Shown in pieces: positions 18,101 to 24,407 of a stretch of 33,393 nucleotides of DNA. The first letter of the stretch is position 1, and the number at the start of each line of letters is the position of its first letter. Source of the stretch: CAZGDV01 sp964524995. GTDB taxonomy: Bacteria; Chloroflexota; Dehalococcoidia; SZUA-161. The stretch spans positions 1 through 33,393 of the forward strand of contig CAZGDV010000022.1 of the NCBI GenBank assembly GCA_964524995.1. Direction: 5' to 3'. The notes below the pieces were generated by a model. That model was not told where the DNA came from. It saw only the letters and a program-made list of their open reading frames with translations, and did not search any database. The position numbers and the translations under genes are program-made.

Positions 18101-20262
18101 TCCGCTGGGAAAGCTCTGCGGGCGCAACCAGGTACTATCTCGAAATCGCCAGCGACCCGAGCTGGCAACCGAACGCCGTCAAGTTCTCACAAGAGGTCGG
18201 CGCAGTAACATACTACGAGGACACCGGTTACACGGACGACGGCACCACATATTACTGGCGAGTGCGCGCGGGGAATGCCGCCGGTTGGTGCCCGGTCTCC
18301 GAGGCTAACGCCCGGAGCCAGAGCTTGGTCAACCTGGCAGCACCACCGGCACCGGCACTATCCTCACCAGCCGACGCAGCGGTGCTCAGCGGCACGAGCA
18401 CTAAGTTCAGTTGGGGCACGGCGGCAAGCGCAACCAAGTACAGGCTGGAAGTGAACACCGACCCCGGATGGGGCGAGGGAACACGGCTCTACTACGGCGA
18501 GGTTGCCGGGACCAGCCAGAACGTCTCCGGCTTCCCTAATGACCCCAGCCGGGGAGTCACGTACTACTGGCGGGTCTGGGCCGGGAACGCAGCCGGGTGG
18601 TGCACGGATGGCGATGCCAACGCCAACGGGCGAAGTCTCACCAACGCAGGCCTGCCCTCTGCACCGACTCTGTCGTCACCAGCCGACGGTGCCGGCATGC
18701 CGGGGAGCTCGATAACATTCAGGTGGAATCCCTCTGCATGGGCGGCGAGGTATATGATCGAGGTAAACACAAGCCCGGACTGGGGCGCTGACACCATCAA
18801 GTTCCGCACTGAGCTGGGCGACGTAACCGAGTACACCGACACCGGCTATGTGGACGACGGGACGGTCTACTACTGGCGAGTGCGGGCCGGTAACCACGTA
18901 GACTGGTGCCCCACGGCACAGGCGAACGCCAACAGCCGAAGCTTCGTAGATGTGGGGATACCAGCCGCCCCGGCTCCGAAATCCCCGTCCATGGGAGCTA
19001 CCGTACCGGGCACATCAGCCACGTTCCAATGGGAGCGTTCGGCAACCGCCACCAGCTACAAGATCGAGGTGAACACCGATCCTGCCTGGAGCGAGGCAAC
19101 CAGGCACTTCTACAATGAGACGTCAGGCACATCCGCGACCGTCACCGGGTTCCCGGCTGATCCCACAGGCACGACCTACTACTGGCGGGTCTGGGCAGGC
19201 AACCCGGCGGGCTGGTGCGCGGACTCCGCGGCCACTGCCAACAGCCTCAGCTTCGTCAACCTTGGAGTGCCGGCAGCCCCAATACTATCCTCACCGGCCA
19301 ACGAAGCTGTTCTCACCAGCGAGTCTGTGACGTTCCGATGGAACGCGGCGGCCGGCGCCACCAAGTACCACCTGGAGGTCTGCAGCGATCCAAGCTGGAG
19401 CGACCGCTCGATGAAATTCAGCGGCGAGGTCGGCGGCATAACCGAGTACACAGACAGCGGCTACCGCCAGGATGGAACAGTCTACTACTGGCGCGTGCGG
19501 GCCGGCAACGACGCTGGGTGGTGCTCCTACGCTCAGGCCAACGCCAACAGCCGGAGCTTCGACGACCTCGGCATACCCGCGGCACCCGTTCTCGCCAGCC
19601 CTGTGGCAGATGCCGTCATCACGGGCGAGTCTATCACCTTCCGCTGGAACGCCTCTCCGATGGCCAGCAGCTACAAGCTGGAGGTCAACCTCGGACCTGA
19701 ACGCGGCGAGGCAACCAGACACTTCTACGCGATTGTCAACGGCACGTCGCGCACGGTTGACGGATTCCCCAATGACGTTTGGGGCACCGAGTACTCCTGG
19801 AGAGTCTGGGCAGGCAACGTAGCGGGCTGGTGTTCGGACGGCGAAGCCGAGTCCAACAGCCGGATGTTCACGAACCTCGCCAGGCCCTCGGCTCCAACGC
19901 TGGCCGCACCTGACGATGGCGACGTCCTCTCCGCCGAGACCATAACCTATTGCTGGAACGCAGTCCCCGGGGCGACGAAGTACTACCTGGAGGTCAGCAC
20001 TGATCCCAGCTTCAAGTCAACGAACACGAAGTTCAGCGGGGAGGTCGGCGACCGGACCCAGTACACGGACGCCGACTACCCGAACGACGGGACCATCTAC
20101 TTCTGGCGCGTCTTCGCCGGCAATGACGCGGGCTGGTCCTCGAACACAGAGACCAGCGCGAACGCTCGGAGCTTCACAAACGGCATACCGTCCGCGCCGG
20201 AGCTGGCGGCCCCAGCCAACCGCTCAATCGTCCCCGGCGAAGAGATCACCTTCCACTGGTAG
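12115..20262 (+). CDS. Secreted subtilisin-like protease with about 22 FN3-like repeats, 3'-truncated
   Basis: 2,715 residues. A signal peptide (1 to about 32) is followed by a subtilase prodomain (about 50-140, beginning YVPNEVVVKFKDD). The S8 catalytic domain (about 150-460) has Asp185 in VLDTGV, His226 in DDNSHGTHV, Asn318 in AAGN for the oxyanion hole and Ser404 in GTSMAAPHVAG, so it should be active. From residue 465 on there are only fibronectin-III-like repeats of 100-104 residues, each built around YRLEVNTDP, TYYWRVWAGN and GWC. The frame ends at a TAG inside repeat 23, with no anchor or terminal domain, 11 bp before the oppositely oriented dehydrogenase gene. I read this as a truncated gene. 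The ATG at 12115 lacks a strong ribosome site; GTG at 12112 is adjacent. Likely role: extracellular protein degradation while bound to surfaces. Confidence 0.9.
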   Translation: MISSKTIRATAFLVLVFLFTAAGMAPMSAQDAFASDAVYDEVAAQDASTEYVPNEVVVKFKDDVLLYIPQLGGRLASEDISNAVQKNLHRRMKAAVVGVDPYADSQLLRIPGDEDVEDMVEAYSNQAIVEYAEPNYLCQAAWSPDDPDYSYQWHLDQINMEDAWALDTSAPAHGGDPDVVVAVLDTGVAYENRGVYRLAPDLANVNFVQGYDFINNDWHPNDDNSHGTHVCGTIAQSTDNGRGVAGVAFNTSIMPMKVLNSGGYGSYCAIATAIYQATDNGADIINMSLGGEYNSYTLQKACAYAYNHGVTIVCAAGNAYQSGNNPSYPAAYNDYCIAVGAVRYDRQRSYYSNTGSYIDLVAPGGDVRVDQNGDGRPDGVLQQTINPYTKDPSDFGYWWYQGTSMAAPHVAGVAALVKAEHPTWTPDEIRQALQSTAVDLGSQGRDNVYGWGLIDAPAAIGKITAPALNYPGAGEAVSGSSITFQWDGYSSATGYRIEVNTDPNWGEATRHYYGETTNASQTVAGFPSDPTSGMTYHWRVWAGDEEGWCTDEDANANARQFTSLGTTQAATLVSPADAGIVSGETIGFQWNPSPGATKYYLVVNTDPVWNAGTAKFSGDVGDVTEFEDQGYNDNGTTYYWRVWAGNAAGWCSPEEADANARSFVNLGIPSAPELLSPDDSVVISGESVEFEWQDITAAGSYRLEVNTDPQWGEATRHYYGGANGTSCVVSGFPNDPTSRATYYWRVWAGNVMGWCPDEEANANSRSFTNQAAPAAPALAAPADGEGIPGDTVTFEWNESVGAAEYRLEVGTDHDWSDDHITLRTNVGTATQYIDSGYTDDGTTYYWRVFAGNAAGWCAENEANANGRSFVDVDIPDAPALSSPAEAAIVNGEAIDFHWDSVATATKYRLEVNSDPAWGNATSHYAGQVEGTSQTVPGFSDDPEGTTYYWRVWAGNAAGWCGDAAASANSRSFVNLGTPQAPQLTYPQDGGAVTGTSARFEWQPSRGATKYRLVVNTDPEWDAGMVKFIGEVGDVTEYEDTGYSNNGATYYWRVWAGNDAGWCSDGDAEANRRSFVDTAMKYRLEISTDPEWGEGSRFYAGETYDDSITVDGFANDPEGTEYYWRVWAGNSEGWSDDDEASANSWSFVNRAPPAAPSLIAPADDATLSGTSVRYSWNAPRGATMYRLEVNTDPGWGTRTMKFSGNVGNSTEYADTGYLDDGTVYYWRVWAGNPAGWSAEENVAANSRAFTNLDIPEAPGLLSPNDDGVISDTSITFRWQGLPAATAYRLEVNSSPTWSSTGRIFYGQVDGTSQAVSGFPATALGTTYYWRVWAGNALGWCTDAEANSNARSFTSMSPPQAPTLSYPAPGVVLSGEQVTYQWNAVTGATMYRLEVNSDPAWRSGTARFKGSVGDATLYTDKGYTNDGTTYYWRVWAGNDAGWCADSEANVNSQSFINVALAPAPTLQSPADGATTTDDSIRLSWSAAATATKYRLEVNTDPNWGTATRHFYDEVGSTSETISNLTSGSGSQATYYWRVWSGNAAGWCSDAAATANSRSFNKVTLPEAPALVSPADDAIVSGNSVTLRWNASAGADRYRLDIGTDKSWAAGTLKFSGNLGNSTEYTDSGYINNGTTYYWRVLAGNDAGWCSEADANARGRKFTNIDVPTAPVPLSPLDGATLQGGYIEFRWNASTLATGYRLEVNTDPGWGEATRHFYGEVAGTSKTVSGLLGTPSGTAYYWRVWAANQAGWCPDTEANANSRTFTMITIPSAPALSSPADGAEMTAPTVTLAWKASQGATLYRVEVNTNADWGTATRFYYDVADGTSVTIDDFPTGSGSTRYYWRVWAGNDANWCPDTEANAESRSFVIVEPVPAPALVSPAHGATVSGGSATFQWNAVAFATMYRLEVNSDPNWGNATRLYRGQVDGTRRTVTGLVNSPSQATTYYWRVWAGNSAGWCTDEQANVNSRSFVNLGLPPAPVLLEPDDGTFVSGDRIGFRWESSAGATRYYLEIASDPSWQPNAVKFSQEVGAVTYYEDTGYTDDGTTYYWRVRAGNAAGWCPVSEANARSQSLVNLAAPPAPALSSPADAAVLSGTSTKFSWGTAASATKYRLEVNTDPGWGEGTRLYYGEVAGTSQNVSGFPNDPSRGVTYYWRVWAGNAAGWCTDGDANANGRSLTNAGLPSAPTLSSPADGAGMPGSSITFRWNPSAWAARYMIEVNTSPDWGADTIKFRTELGDVTEYTDTGYVDDGTVYYWRVRAGNHVDWCPTAQANANSRSFVDVGIPAAPAPKSPSMGATVPGTSATFQWERSATATSYKIEVNTDPAWSEATRHFYNETSGTSATVTGFPADPTGTTYYWRVWAGNPAGWCADSAATANSLSFVNLGVPAAPILSSPANEAVLTSESVTFRWNAAAGATKYHLEVCSDPSWSDRSMKFSGEVGGITEYTDSGYRQDGTVYYWRVRAGNDAGWCSYAQANANSRSFDDLGIPAAPVLASPVADAVITGESITFRWNASPMASSYKLEVNLGPERGEATRHFYAIVNGTSRTVDGFPNDVWGTEYSWRVWAGNVAGWCSDGEAESNSRMFTNLARPSAPTLAAPDDGDVLSAETITYCWNAVPGATKYYLEVSTDPSFKSTNTKFSGEVGDRTQYTDADYPNDGTIYFWRVFAGNDAGWSSNTETSANARSFTNGIPSAPELAAPANRSIVPGEEITFHW
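13507..20259 (+). repeat. Array of 22 fibronectin-III-like protein repeats plus a fragment
   Basis: Repeats alternate between two kinds. Type A has GEATRHYYGE...GTSQTVSGFPNDP before the TYYWRVWAGN core. Type B has a KFSGEVGDVTEYTDTGY..DGTTYYWRV core. Order: A B A B A B A B A B A B A A A B A B A B A B, then a 22-residue start of repeat 23 (20194-20259). Repeat 14 (about 17410-17720) is type A where B is expected. Repeat 7 (about 15343-15570) lacks its first 30 or so residues. Nineteen repeats keep a Cys in GWC or NWC; repeats 7, 8 and 22 have Ser. DNA identity between copies is low, so the array is old. Confidence 0.85.
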
Positions 20263-20273
20263 GCCGCCCAAAC

Positions 20274-21269
20274 TCAGGGCCTTATGAATATCTTTCCCCC
20301 CTCCCCCCCGATGGCCATCTCGAACGCCTCGTTGATACTGTCCAGCGGCAGCGAAACGCTCACAAGGGAGGCCACATCGATCCGGCCAGTACTTATGAGT
20401 TCGAGAGCAGAGGCGTACTCCCCTGCCGAGAAGCAGATCGATCCCCTGATCGTCAGCTCCCTCAGGACCACATTGCTGATTGGCAGATCGACCCACTCGA
20501 AACATATGCCGGGTATGACTACGGTGCCCCCCTTCCGCACCATAGCCAGGGCATCCTGCGTCGCCGTCCGGCTTCCCGAGCACTCGAAGACAACGTCAGC
20601 CCCCCTGTCACCCGTCAGCTCCAGTGTAGTCTTAGCAGCCGATCCACTATTTATGTCAACTACATGGTCGGCCACACCTCGGGCCAGTTCAATCCTGGAG
20701 GGACTCTGTTCGGCTGCGTAGACCGCCTTGGCACCAAGCGCCTTGGCGATCCTGACCACCATCTGTCCGATCGTGCCCAGTCCCAGTACCGCGGCCGTCT
20801 GCCCTTCCTTCAGGCCCGATTGCCTGATCGCGTGCAGTGCGCAGGCCGCCGGCTCTGCCAGGGCTGCATGCTCGTACGGCATCTCATCCGGCAACCTGTG
20901 CAACTGCGTGTGTCTCGTCCTGGCATACGTTGCGAACGCACCTTCGTACTCCAGCAGCGCTACGTAGTACTGGTCGCACAGGCCCACATCCCCCTCCCGG
21001 CACCACTCGCACTCGCCGCACGAGATTCGAGGCTCAACGGCCACACGGTCGCCCACGCTCCATCCCTGCACGGCCGACCCGACGTTCACAATATCGCCCG
21101 CGAACTCGTGCCCCGCGCTGATCGCAGCGCCTTCCTTGTAGATGTGCAGGTCCGAGCCACACACCCCGCAACACTGCACGCCCACCACGACCTCGTCCGA
21201 CCGGGGCGTAGGATCAGGCACATCCCTTACGACAAACCTGCGCTTTCCCTCGATAACGGCCGCTCTCAA
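20274..21269 (-). CDS. Zinc-dependent alcohol/polyol dehydrogenase (MDR family)
   Basis: A 331-residue medium-chain dehydrogenase. The catalytic zinc residues are Cys37 (CGVCGSD), His54-Glu55 (GHEFAG) and the Glu in the AALAEPAACALHA segment. The structural zinc lobe has Cys84, Cys87, Cys90 and Cys98. The Rossmann motif GLGTIG is at 163-168, and the EQSPSR segment after the second strand has Glu at the position that favours NAD(H) over NADP(H). Closest in style to sorbitol or threonine dehydrogenases; the alcohol substrate cannot be assigned. The start is the ATG at 21269. The gene converges on the truncated protease gene with only 11 bp between stop codons and is divergent from the kor-hdr operon. 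The full length and motifs suggest an intact enzyme. Confidence 0.9.
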   Translation of the reverse strand: MRAAVIEGKRRFVVRDVPDPTPRSDEVVVGVQCCGVCGSDLHIYKEGAAISAGHEFAGDIVNVGSAVQGWSVGDRVAVEPRISCGECEWCREGDVGLCDQYYVALLEYEGAFATYARTRHTQLHRLPDEMPYEHAALAEPAACALHAIRQSGLKEGQTAAVLGLGTIGQMVVRIAKALGAKAVYAAEQSPSRIELARGVADHVVDINSGSAAKTTLELTGDRGADVVFECSGSRTATQDALAMVRKGGTVVIPGICFEWVDLPISNVVLRELTIRGSICFSAGEYASALELISTGRIDVASLVSVSLPLDSINEAFEMAIGGEGGKIFIRP

Positions 21270-21360
21270 GCCGCACCTCCCCCCGTCAATGGGGCTCCAC
21301 CCGATAACTGAGTCCGGTGGTTCACTGATTATGCGCGCGCCTCTCGCAGATTACAACGGT

Positions 21361-21389
21361 TTGTCAGGCTTGCATTCTCCTGATATACT
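21361..21389 (+). promoter_or_regulatory. Promoter of the kor-hdr operon
   Basis: TTGTCA (21361-21366), a spacer of exactly 17 bp and TATACT (21384-21389), each five of six to consensus. Predicted start near 21396 leaves a leader of about 140 nt. No other good promoter is evident before the terminator at 32051. Confidence 0.7.
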
Positions 21390-21458
21390 GAGTTGTTGAG
21401 GTAGAGGCCGTCGCTCCATCCTGAGGCCACACACCCGTCGCCGCAAGCTGGGAGAGGT

Positions 21459-21489
21459 TGGGGACAGGGGAAGCTGGGACGAGTCCCCA
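21459..21489 (+). promoter_or_regulatory. Leader hairpin upstream of korD
   Basis: TGGGGAC (21459-21465) pairs with GTCCCCA (21483-21489) around a 17-nt loop, and the segment AAGCTGGGA is repeated at 21445 and 21471. It may influence mRNA stability or act as a regulatory leader; it matches no riboswitch class that I recognise. Confidence 0.35.
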
Positions 21490-21534
21490 GGCGGGTACGC
21501 GACTCCTGAACACACAAGATAGTGGAAGTGCGCG

Positions 21535-21804
21535 ATGAAGTACTGGAGGAAGCCGTTCGATTTGGCGGAGAAGGCCACCAAGCCCTGCGTGGTCACCATC
21601 GACGCGGAGAGGTGCAAGGGCTGCACCTACTGTGTCGAGTTCTGCCCTCGCGGCGTGCTCAGGATGAGCAACGACCTGAGCCAGAAGGGCTACCAACTGG
21701 CCGAGGTAGAGGATCAGGGCAAGTGCCTGGGCTGCGGTCTCTGCGAAGTGCTTTGCCCTGAGTTCGCCATCCACGTATCCCCCTCTTACGACCAACAGGA
21801 CTAG
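21535..21804 (+). CDS. korD: 2-oxoacid:ferredoxin oxidoreductase delta subunit (ferredoxin)
   Basis: An 89-residue ferredoxin with two 4Fe-4S motifs, CKGCTYCVEFCP and CLGCGLCEVLCP, separated by about 33 residues. It fits the delta subunit of 2-oxoglutarate-type oxidoreductases, which passes electrons from the ThDP/FeS catalytic core to ferredoxin. It is the first gene after the operon promoter and lies 12 bp upstream of the alpha subunit, the order D-A-B-C seen in four-subunit enzymes. Ribosome site GTGGAAG precedes the ATG. The substrate (2-oxoglutarate or another 2-oxoacid) is set by the alpha and beta subunits, not here. Confidence 0.85.
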   Translation: MKYWRKPFDLAEKATKPCVVTIDAERCKGCTYCVEFCPRGVLRMSNDLSQKGYQLAEVEDQGKCLGCGLCEVLCPEFAIHVSPSYDQQD

Positions 21805-21816
21805 CAGGACTCTCTT

Positions 21817-22968
21817 ATGTCGGAAGACGGTAAGCTCACTGGTACATTTTTTATGAACGGCGACACAGCCTGCGCCGAGGGAGCAATCGCTGCCGGCTGC
21901 AGGTTTTTCGCCGGATATCCCATCACGCCCGCCACCGAGGTGGCGGAGCGCATGTCGGAGCGACTGCCACACGTCGGCGGCGTGTACATCCAGATGGAGG
22001 ATGAGATCGCGTCCATGGCCGCCGTGCTCGGTGCATCCTGGGCCGGGAAGAAGGCGATGACGTCCACTTCGGGGCCGGGATTCAGTCTGATGATGGAGAA
22101 CCTCGGACTGGGGGTAATGCTGGAGACACCATGCGTTCTGGTCAACATACAGAGAGCAGGGCCGTCCACGGGCCTGCCCACGCTCTCCGGCCAGGGCGAC
22201 ATGATGCAGGCGCGGTGGGGCTCTCACGGCAGCTACGAGATCATCGCCCTGGCTCCGAGCTCGCCGCAGGAGATATTCGATCTGACCATCGAGGCGTTCA
22301 ACCTGTCTGAGAAGTACAGGGTGCCCGTTCTGATAATGTCGGATGAGTCCGTAGGCCACATGAGCGAGAAGGTTGTAGTCAACGAGATACCGCGCGGCCA
22401 TCTCGTGAAGAGGCGAAGGCCAGCTAAGAAGCCGGGCGAGTACCTGCCGTATGAAGCTGACAGCAGTCTGGTACCGCCGATGGCGGTAGCCGGTGAGGGC
22501 TATCGGTTCCACGTCACCGGTCTAACCCACGACGAGAAGGGCTATCCGGTCATGACGGCCGAGGCACAGGACAAGCTGGTGCGGCGCCTGGTTGACAAGA
22601 TAAGGCTCAACAGGAAGGACATCGTCAGGTACGAGGAGATCGGGATCGAAGACGCCGAGGTCGTCGTATGTGCCTACGGGATTACGTCGCGAATAGCGCG
22701 GATGGCTGTGCAGCAGGCGCGAGATTCCGGGATCAAGGCCGGGCTCCTGCGTCTCATCACGGTCTGGCCATTCGCCGAGGACCGAATCAGGGAGCTGGCC
22801 GACCGGGTCAAGGCCTTCGTGGTCCCTGAGATCAACTACGGTCAGATCGTGTTCGAGGTCGAGAGGTGTGCCGCCGGAAAGGCGAAATCCATATTGGTGC
22901 CCCACATGGGCGGCAGCGTCCACCTGCCGCAGACTATCGTGAAGGCAATAGAGGAAGCCGTGAGATGA
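21817..22968 (+). CDS. korA: 2-oxoacid:ferredoxin oxidoreductase alpha subunit
   Basis: A 383-residue subunit with the Pyr domain of the 2-oxoacid:ferredoxin oxidoreductase family. Its N-terminal region carries GYPITPATEVAERM (YPITP at 34-38), typical of alpha subunits, then the QMEDEIASMAAVLGASWAG segment that contributes to the ThDP site and TSTSGPGFSLMMENLG. A long middle domain and a C-terminal transketolase-C-like domain (about 280-383) follow. The enzyme interconverts a 2-oxoacid plus CoA with acyl-CoA, CO2 and reduced ferredoxin. The style is closest to 2-oxoglutarate (Kor/Oor) enzymes, but the substrate is inferred. Its last bases overlap the beta-subunit start (ATGA), showing translational coupling. 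Confidence 0.88.
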   Translation: MSEDGKLTGTFFMNGDTACAEGAIAAGCRFFAGYPITPATEVAERMSERLPHVGGVYIQMEDEIASMAAVLGASWAGKKAMTSTSGPGFSLMMENLGLGVMLETPCVLVNIQRAGPSTGLPTLSGQGDMMQARWGSHGSYEIIALAPSSPQEIFDLTIEAFNLSEKYRVPVLIMSDESVGHMSEKVVVNEIPRGHLVKRRRPAKKPGEYLPYEADSSLVPPMAVAGEGYRFHVTGLTHDEKGYPVMTAEAQDKLVRRLVDKIRLNRKDIVRYEEIGIEDAEVVVCAYGITSRIARMAVQQARDSGIKAGLLRLITVWPFAEDRIRELADRVKAFVVPEINYGQIVFEVERCAAGKAKSILVPHMGGSVHLPQTIVKAIEEAVR

Positions 22969-23804
22969 CAACGACGGCGCCGAACCACAAGAACACCATA
23001 GACGCGTTCCTGCGACTGGACCGGATGCCGCACATCTGGTGCCAGGGGTGCGGCATAGGCCCCGCTGTGAGTTGCTTCATCAGGGCCATACAGCGCGCGG
23101 AACTGGACGCGGACAAGATAGCCCTGATCTCGGGCATTGGATGCTCGGGGAGGGCGGCGGGATACGTACGCCTGGACTCGTTCCACACGACTCACGGTCG
23201 TGCCCTGCCGTTCGCCACAGGCCTGAAGCTGGGGAACCCGGAGTTGAACGTCGTGGTCTTCTCGGGAGACGGCGACATAGTGGCAATAGGAGGCAACCAC
23301 CTCATTCACTCGGCACGCCGGAACATCGACATGACAGTTATCTGTATCAACAACCTGAACTATGGCATGACAGGCGGCCAGGTCGGCCCGACCACGCCGC
23401 TCGATGCGCGGACTTCGACGACCCGCTACGGCAACTACGAGCACCCGTTTAACGTGCCGTATATCGTAGCTGCCAGCGGCGCGAGCTATGTCGCGCGCTG
23501 GACGGTGCTACACGCTCGCCAGCTCGAGCGCTCGATAGCCGAGGCCATGACGAAGCCGGGCTTCAGCTTCATAGAGGTCATGGCCCCATGCCCGACGCTC
23601 TATGGGCGCATGAACAAGCAAGGCAAGGGCATGGACACGATGCACGTCTATCAGGAGAGAAGCGTCGTTCGTAACGGGGCCGACCCGAAGGATGTAGCCA
23701 TAGAACCGGACAGCCCTATCATCGTGGGCAAGTTCGTTGACATCGACCGGCCGACGTTCTGGGACCGCTACACCAAGATGGTTGAGAAGGCTAACAAGGG
23801 CTAG
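22965..23804 (+). CDS. korB: 2-oxoacid:ferredoxin oxidoreductase beta subunit
   Basis: A 279-residue beta subunit. It binds ThDP through GDGD (101-104) and NNLNYGMTGGQ (from about 129), and holds a 4Fe-4S cluster with CQGCG (C26, C29), C60 in the GIGCSG segment and a later cysteine (probably in the APCPT segment). The ATG at 22965 overlaps the alpha-subunit stop as ATGA; in-frame codons upstream lie inside korA and are not used. This subunit contains the catalytic cofactor and passes electrons to the delta ferredoxin. Together with korD, korA and korC it completes a four-subunit enzyme. Confidence 0.9.
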   Translation: MTTTAPNHKNTIDAFLRLDRMPHIWCQGCGIGPAVSCFIRAIQRAELDADKIALISGIGCSGRAAGYVRLDSFHTTHGRALPFATGLKLGNPELNVVVFSGDGDIVAIGGNHLIHSARRNIDMTVICINNLNYGMTGGQVGPTTPLDARTSTTRYGNYEHPFNVPYIVAASGASYVARWTVLHARQLERSIAEAMTKPGFSFIEVMAPCPTLYGRMNKQGKGMDTMHVYQERSVVRNGADPKDVAIEPDSPIIVGKFVDIDRPTFWDRYTKMVEKANKG

Positions 23805-23843
23805 AAGCTGCAGGGCGAATGCGCGAGTCTGGAGGAAGACAAC

Positions 23844-24407
23844 TTGGCAAGGAAGGAACTGAGAATAGCTGGTTTCGGGGGTCAGGGCGTCGTGCTCTCT
23901 GGGCAGATCGTAGGACAGGCGGCCACTGTCTATGACGGCGGGTTCGCCACTTTCACCCAGAGCTACGGTCCTGAGGCGCGCGGCGGGGCCTGTACCGCCG
24001 AGGTCGTCATTTCCAACGACGACATAGGGTATCCCTATGTCCAGAGCCCAGAGGTCGTCATAATCTTATCTCAGGCCGCCTACGCCAAGTATGGCAAGGA
24101 CTTGCCCGAGGACACGCTGGTCATCATCGACCCGGACCTGGTCAAGCCGGACGCCGATCACAACCCACCCCCACTGACGATACCCGCAACCCGTATGGCG
24201 CGCGACATGGGCCGCCCCGTCGTCGCCAACATCATAATGCTCGGCTTCCTGTCTGCGGTCAACGACACCGTGTCCGCTGAGGGTCTCAAGAAGTCGGTGC
24301 TCAGCACCGTTCCTAAGGGTACGGAGGAGATCAACACCAAGGCATTCGAGATGGGACACGAGTACGGTCGAAAGGGAAAGGGTCACACCAAGGGCACAGA
24401 TGGATAG
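23844..24407 (+). CDS. korC: 2-oxoacid:ferredoxin oxidoreductase gamma subunit
   Basis: A 187-residue gamma subunit with the family signature IAGFGGQGVVLSGQIVGQAA at the N-terminus and the SYGPEARGGACTAEVVIS segment. It starts at TTG 23844, preceded by GGAGG with eight bases between; no ATG lies nearby. The C-terminus is basic and Gly/Lys-rich (RKGKGHTKGTDG). The last eight bases overlap the start of the next gene, so the Hdr-like fusion is translationally coupled to the oxidoreductase. The gamma subunit has no redox centre of its own and is needed for assembly. Confidence 0.88.
   Translation: MARKELRIAGFGGQGVVLSGQIVGQAATVYDGGFATFTQSYGPEARGGACTAEVVISNDDIGYPYVQSPEVVIILSQAAYAKYGKDLPEDTLVIIDPDLVKPDADHNPPPLTIPATRMARDMGRPVVANIIMLGFLSAVNDTVSAEGLKKSVLSTVPKGTEEINTKAFEMGHEYGRKGKGHTKGTDG

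Noticed and set aside
13507..20259. CRISPR array or DNA-level tandem repeats
   Set aside because: The periodicity is at the protein level with diverged DNA; there are no identical short repeats with spacers, and no cas genes are nearby.
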